Made by a program: the position numbers and the translations under genes. This document shows positions 60,691 to 64,000 of a stretch of DNA of 64,000 bases, piece by piece (position 1 is the first letter of the stretch; each line of letters opens with the position of its first letter). Source of the DNA: Plantago elongata (Eukaryota; Streptophyta; Magnoliopsida; Lamiales; Plantaginaceae); NCBI GenBank assembly GCA_036897095.1, contig JAYMSP010000110.1, positions 17,406 to 81,405 on the forward strand. The letters are read 5' to 3'. The notes beneath the pieces were generated by a model. That model made no database searches. It was not told where the DNA came from and saw only the letters and a list, made by a program, of their open reading frames with translations.

Positions 60691-63240
60691 CATGTGTTGG
60701 GGTTAAAGTTGTTGGTATAACGGTCAGATTATACTCCAAGTATATGCAGCGAAATTTTAAAAATTTTATTGACCAATATGATAACAGTAATTTAACGTGC
60801 TAGAATGTAAATAAACGAAGTTTACTCTAATAACTTCGACTGATGCTAGCGATCTGCAACTCGTCATCAACAGATTCAAATATGCTCCTTTTGCGATTGC
60901 AACTCCATCTTCAAGTTCCTCTCGAAGTGGGTTCCACTCCTCGTACAAATCCAGACGGTTTGTTGCTCCTCAAACTTCGGTATCCACAATAGTTACTTTT
61001 ACTAAGAAAAACGCTAGGATGTTCTTGTGTTCGGATGTGAAGAATATAATAAAAGTGTTTATTGAAGAACAGATCAAATCAATTCTTCTACCGTTTTTGT
61101 CTCTTGGTAAATCTATATTTCTCAAAGAAAATATGGTTATCTACTGTTTTAATCAAGTCTCAAAAATCTTATTACACAGGAAAATAAATTGGACAACCAT
61201 AACAAAGAAAACGGAAAGAACATTGATGATAGAAGCATGATGGGGACGTTAATGTCCCATGAGTTACATACTAGGTGCGTGCCAAGCACGCGCCATGCGT
61301 CACTCCTTTGGCGTGTGCGTGGAACGCGCCAGATCCATCATCATGCTGGGTTGAACAGGCCCAGACGGCCCAGCCTAACGTTTCCTTTTCTTTTTGTCCA
61401 TTTTCATATTCTAGGCTAGGGCTGAGCATCGGTCCAGGTCTGGACCGAACCGAGCCCGGACCAATATGGTCCGGACCGATTTTAAAGCCTTTTCTAATCT
61501 CGAGGACCGGACCTAAATTGACTCGGTCCAGGTCCGAATTCTACAAAATAAAAATCGAAAAATAGAGGAGGCAGTCGAATTGACCGATGGAATCGAATTG
61601 AGGACTGGAACTTTATAGGTGTCCATATCCTATAAATTAAAGCATCTAACAAAGAGGTTTCAACTTTCAATATAGTTGAAAAATTGAATCCATAATAGTT
61701 CAGAGACGGAACACGGGTCTAGAATGTGATGAGAACCTAAATTGAAGGGTTGTGATTCTGTGAAGAAGACGAAGCAACAACCCATCAATCAAGACGACCT
61801 AACCGTCCTCCTCAATCAAAAACACCCTAACCTCCCTCACCAAACCCCCAATTCTTCTCAACGTGGAGGCGTGGAAGCGATCGGAGGATTAGTTTGAAGC
61901 GGCTGGAGGTGGCGAATTGGAGCCGGAGTGTCCGGAGGCGAATTGGAAGGATGCCGGAGGTGGTCAAGTGGCCGGTGACGTGAAGGAGAAGAAGATTGGA
62001 GAATAGAGACGATGAATTGAAGATTGAAACGGCTAATGTTTAGGGTTTACAGAATGGGAACCTGGAAAAGGTATATTATTACCTATTTATTATAAAATCT
62101 CGGTCCCGATCGATCCATACACGATTTTCGGTATTTGATCCGGACCGAACCGAGGACCGAGAATCTGAAAAAGTGAGGCCCGAGTACCGGACCTACTCGG
62201 TTTAGGGCCGTCCCGAGGCCCGATTTTTCGGTCCAGTCTCGATTATGCTCACCCCTATTCTAGGCTCAGCTTAAATATTGAACATTAATTCCAAATTAGT
62301 CCAAATGTAACACTTCATTTTAATTGTTAAAGTCTAATTGAATCAATTAAAGTATTCTCATATTATTTATAATACATAATATTCTTATATTATTTACAAT
62401 AAATAATATTTATCAACATTCTTGATTTAGTAAAGTATTCTCCATATAGTGTGACCCATAGGACCTTATATATTAAACACTAATTCAATTAAGTTCACGG
62501 TGAAACTCTTGGATAATTTACCGGACAATATGAATATATAAGGACGTTTGTGAGGATATACAAACCACCTATAATGTAAGGCTCTAATGATGGTACGGTC
62601 CTTTCATTCACGAATACTCGAATAAGTCTAGAACTTGATTTCATATTTGTTCCAATAACTTATTCAGTTCTTTCTCAATCTTGTTAGTTGATCCTCGATC
62701 ATATTCAAACACAATTTTGAATACATCGTAATGCATTGACCAATGATTAACGATCAACCTAACTATGAGATGTAGAGTATTCTCTCCAATGTCTATTGCG
62801 AGGAATTGTTTCTATCTTGGCTCAACTACTACTCATGTGTGCTCCGTGGTGTATCCAACGCATGTCGTATCTACCCCATTATGAGTGCAAGCATTGGTAA
62901 TGATCAATGTACACGTCTTCACACATGTAGTAGTATTAACCTCAAGTCAAAGGACTAATACATCACCTTACACACCGATACTTCCATATAGACATGAATA
63001 GAATTAACCAAGTGGTTTCTCGGCGGATTACCAACACCCTCTAAGGTGTCCATGCATCCATCATGAATTGGTTTCAAACCCATGACTTGTTACTTGATGA
63101 ACTCAAGTAAAATCAAGTGGGTTCACGTTTTCTTGCTTCAGCTTTGCTGGGCTACCATGACACTTTTCTTCCTTCAATTCTTCATAATCATACTCACTAA
63201 ATAGTTTAGTACAGTTTCGAACAAGAACTTTTAGCGTTCT
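60691..63240. repeat. Copia-like LTR or LTR-related repeat, split by a hAT insertion
   Basis: The left part (60691-61415) begins near TGTTGGGGTTAAAG and includes TATGCAGCGAAATTTTAAAA. That phrase, with the following pattern of short conserved blocks, is typical of plant copia LTRs as I remember them. The right part (62265-63240) continues without coding capacity. The borders are not certain and no primer site or polypurine tract was found. Confidence 0.35.
61416..62256. mobile_element. Non-autonomous hAT element with perfect 8 bp target duplication
   Basis: Flanking copies of ATTCTAGG lie at 61408-61415 and 62257-62264. The terminal inverted repeats read AGGGCTGAGCA (left) and, on the opposite strand, AGGGGTGAGCA (right). 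Subterminal GGTCCGGACC-like blocks occur at both ends (around 61430-61530 and 62095-62235) and can pair. The 841 bp interior is GC-richer with no transposase frame, so it depends on a helper hAT transposase. Eight-base duplications and a GGTGAGCA-type end fit the hAT superfamily. Confidence 0.85.
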
Positions 63241-63293
63241 TCGATATAATCAATTGTTCGTGGATATCGAGGTTCGAGATGTTGATCATCATG

Positions 63294-64000
63294 CACTACA
63301 GAAATACTGCTGTTTAGCGACGCTATATAGCGACGAATCGCTAAGGAATAGCGACGGATTTTATCCGTCGCTATTCCCTGCGACGGATATTTTTATCCGT
63401 CGCTATATATTGCGACGGATAAAACTATTCGTCGCTAAATGGCGACGGATGTTTTATCCGTCGCTATTTAGCGACGGATAAATCTATCCGTCACTAAATT
63501 AGCAGTTTATTCCCCCAACGGGCAGATCCCCAATTCATTTTACTCCTCCTCTCCTCCTTCTTGTTTTCTCCTCCTCCATCCGACCAGCCCCGCCGCCGCC
63601 GCCCGTCGCCCGTTGCCCGTCGCCGCGCCGAACCACCGCCACTGCCGCCCGTTTCCCGTTTCATTGCATCATCATCATCTCGCAAGGTATATTCTTAATT
63701 TCTCTCAAATTGGAAGATTTGGTTTCTTTGAATTGGTTAATTATTGAGATTAGGTGTTTTTGAATTTGTTAATTGTTGAGCTTAGTTTAATTTATAAGTG
63801 TATATGCAATTGGGATAATCATTGAGATTTGGTGTTTTTGAATTTGCTAATTGTTGAGCTTAGTCAAGTATTTAGTGTAACTATTGTAATTTATTTAACT
63901 AAATGACTAATTTTTTATGTTAAAGAAATTGTTGCTTCCACCAAATTCGATTGGGTAGTTATAATTATTTAGTGTGGAATGTGTATAAATCGATATGGTG
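63294..64000 (+). mobile_element. CACTA (En/Spm) transposon terminus, runs off the window
   Basis: The element opens with CACTACAGAAATA, the CACTA-type terminal inverted repeat. It is followed at 63315-63500 by a dense set of direct and inverted copies of TAGCGACGGAT / ATCCGTCGCTA that can form several hairpins; such subterminal motifs are transposase-binding sites in this superfamily. After about 63520 a CT-rich leader and a Pro/Arg-coding GC-rich stretch look like the start of the element's internal gene. The other end and any transposase lie beyond the window. Confidence 0.85.

Overview
The window is nuclear DNA from a flowering plant, almost certainly a eudicot. All protein genes are intron-rich with GT-AG borders (one GC-AG), intergenic DNA is AT-rich, and the flanks are packed with plant-type transposable elements (L1-like LINE, Ty3/gypsy, Ty1/copia including a Sirevirus-like tail, hAT, CACTA, MITEs, a tRNA-derived SINE). 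The species cannot be fixed from the sequence alone.

Layout. 1-11 kb is a repeat zone: a 0.57 kb fold-back element, a LINE broken by a minus-strand gypsy element, the 3' part of a Sirevirus-like copia element with polypurine tract and 3' LTR, then unclassified LTR-like DNA. 11.5-14.5 kb holds two 5'-truncated gene ends placed head to head: the last four exons of an SGR2-type DDHD phospholipase (minus) and the last four exons of an ALA1-type P4-ATPase flippase (plus). 15.4-49.3 kb is the gene island. It contains histidinol dehydrogenase (plus, 14 exons), an LRR receptor-like pseudokinase (minus, 7 exons), chlorophyll(ide) b reductase NOL (minus, 13 exons), a small membrane RING-H2 protein (minus, 1 exon), a DEAH-box helicase of the DExH3/DHX36 type (minus, 19 exons) and a Tim44/mL45-like mitochondrial protein (plus, 11 exons). 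49.3-64 kb is again repeat-rich: two related MITEs, a LINE reverse-transcriptase relic, a solo LTR, a copia gag with its LTR, a copia-like LTR split by an 841 bp hAT element with a perfect 8 bp target duplication, and the start of a CACTA transposon whose subterminal hairpins run to the window edge.

The genes are separate transcription units, not a pathway cluster: plastid histidine synthesis, plastid chlorophyll b breakdown, RNA unwinding and mitochondrial ribosome or membrane function. From memory of Arabidopsis, DExH3 (At5g04895), NOL (At5g04900) and ALA1 (At5g04930) are close neighbours there, so the window keeps an old block of gene order, with the ALA1 end of that block apparently broken. 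I found no clearly undescribed gene system. The best leads are the paired truncated genes, the fold-back element, the SINE insertions marked by target duplications and the CACTA terminus. Exon borders were placed by eye from splice consensus, family similarity and phase continuity.
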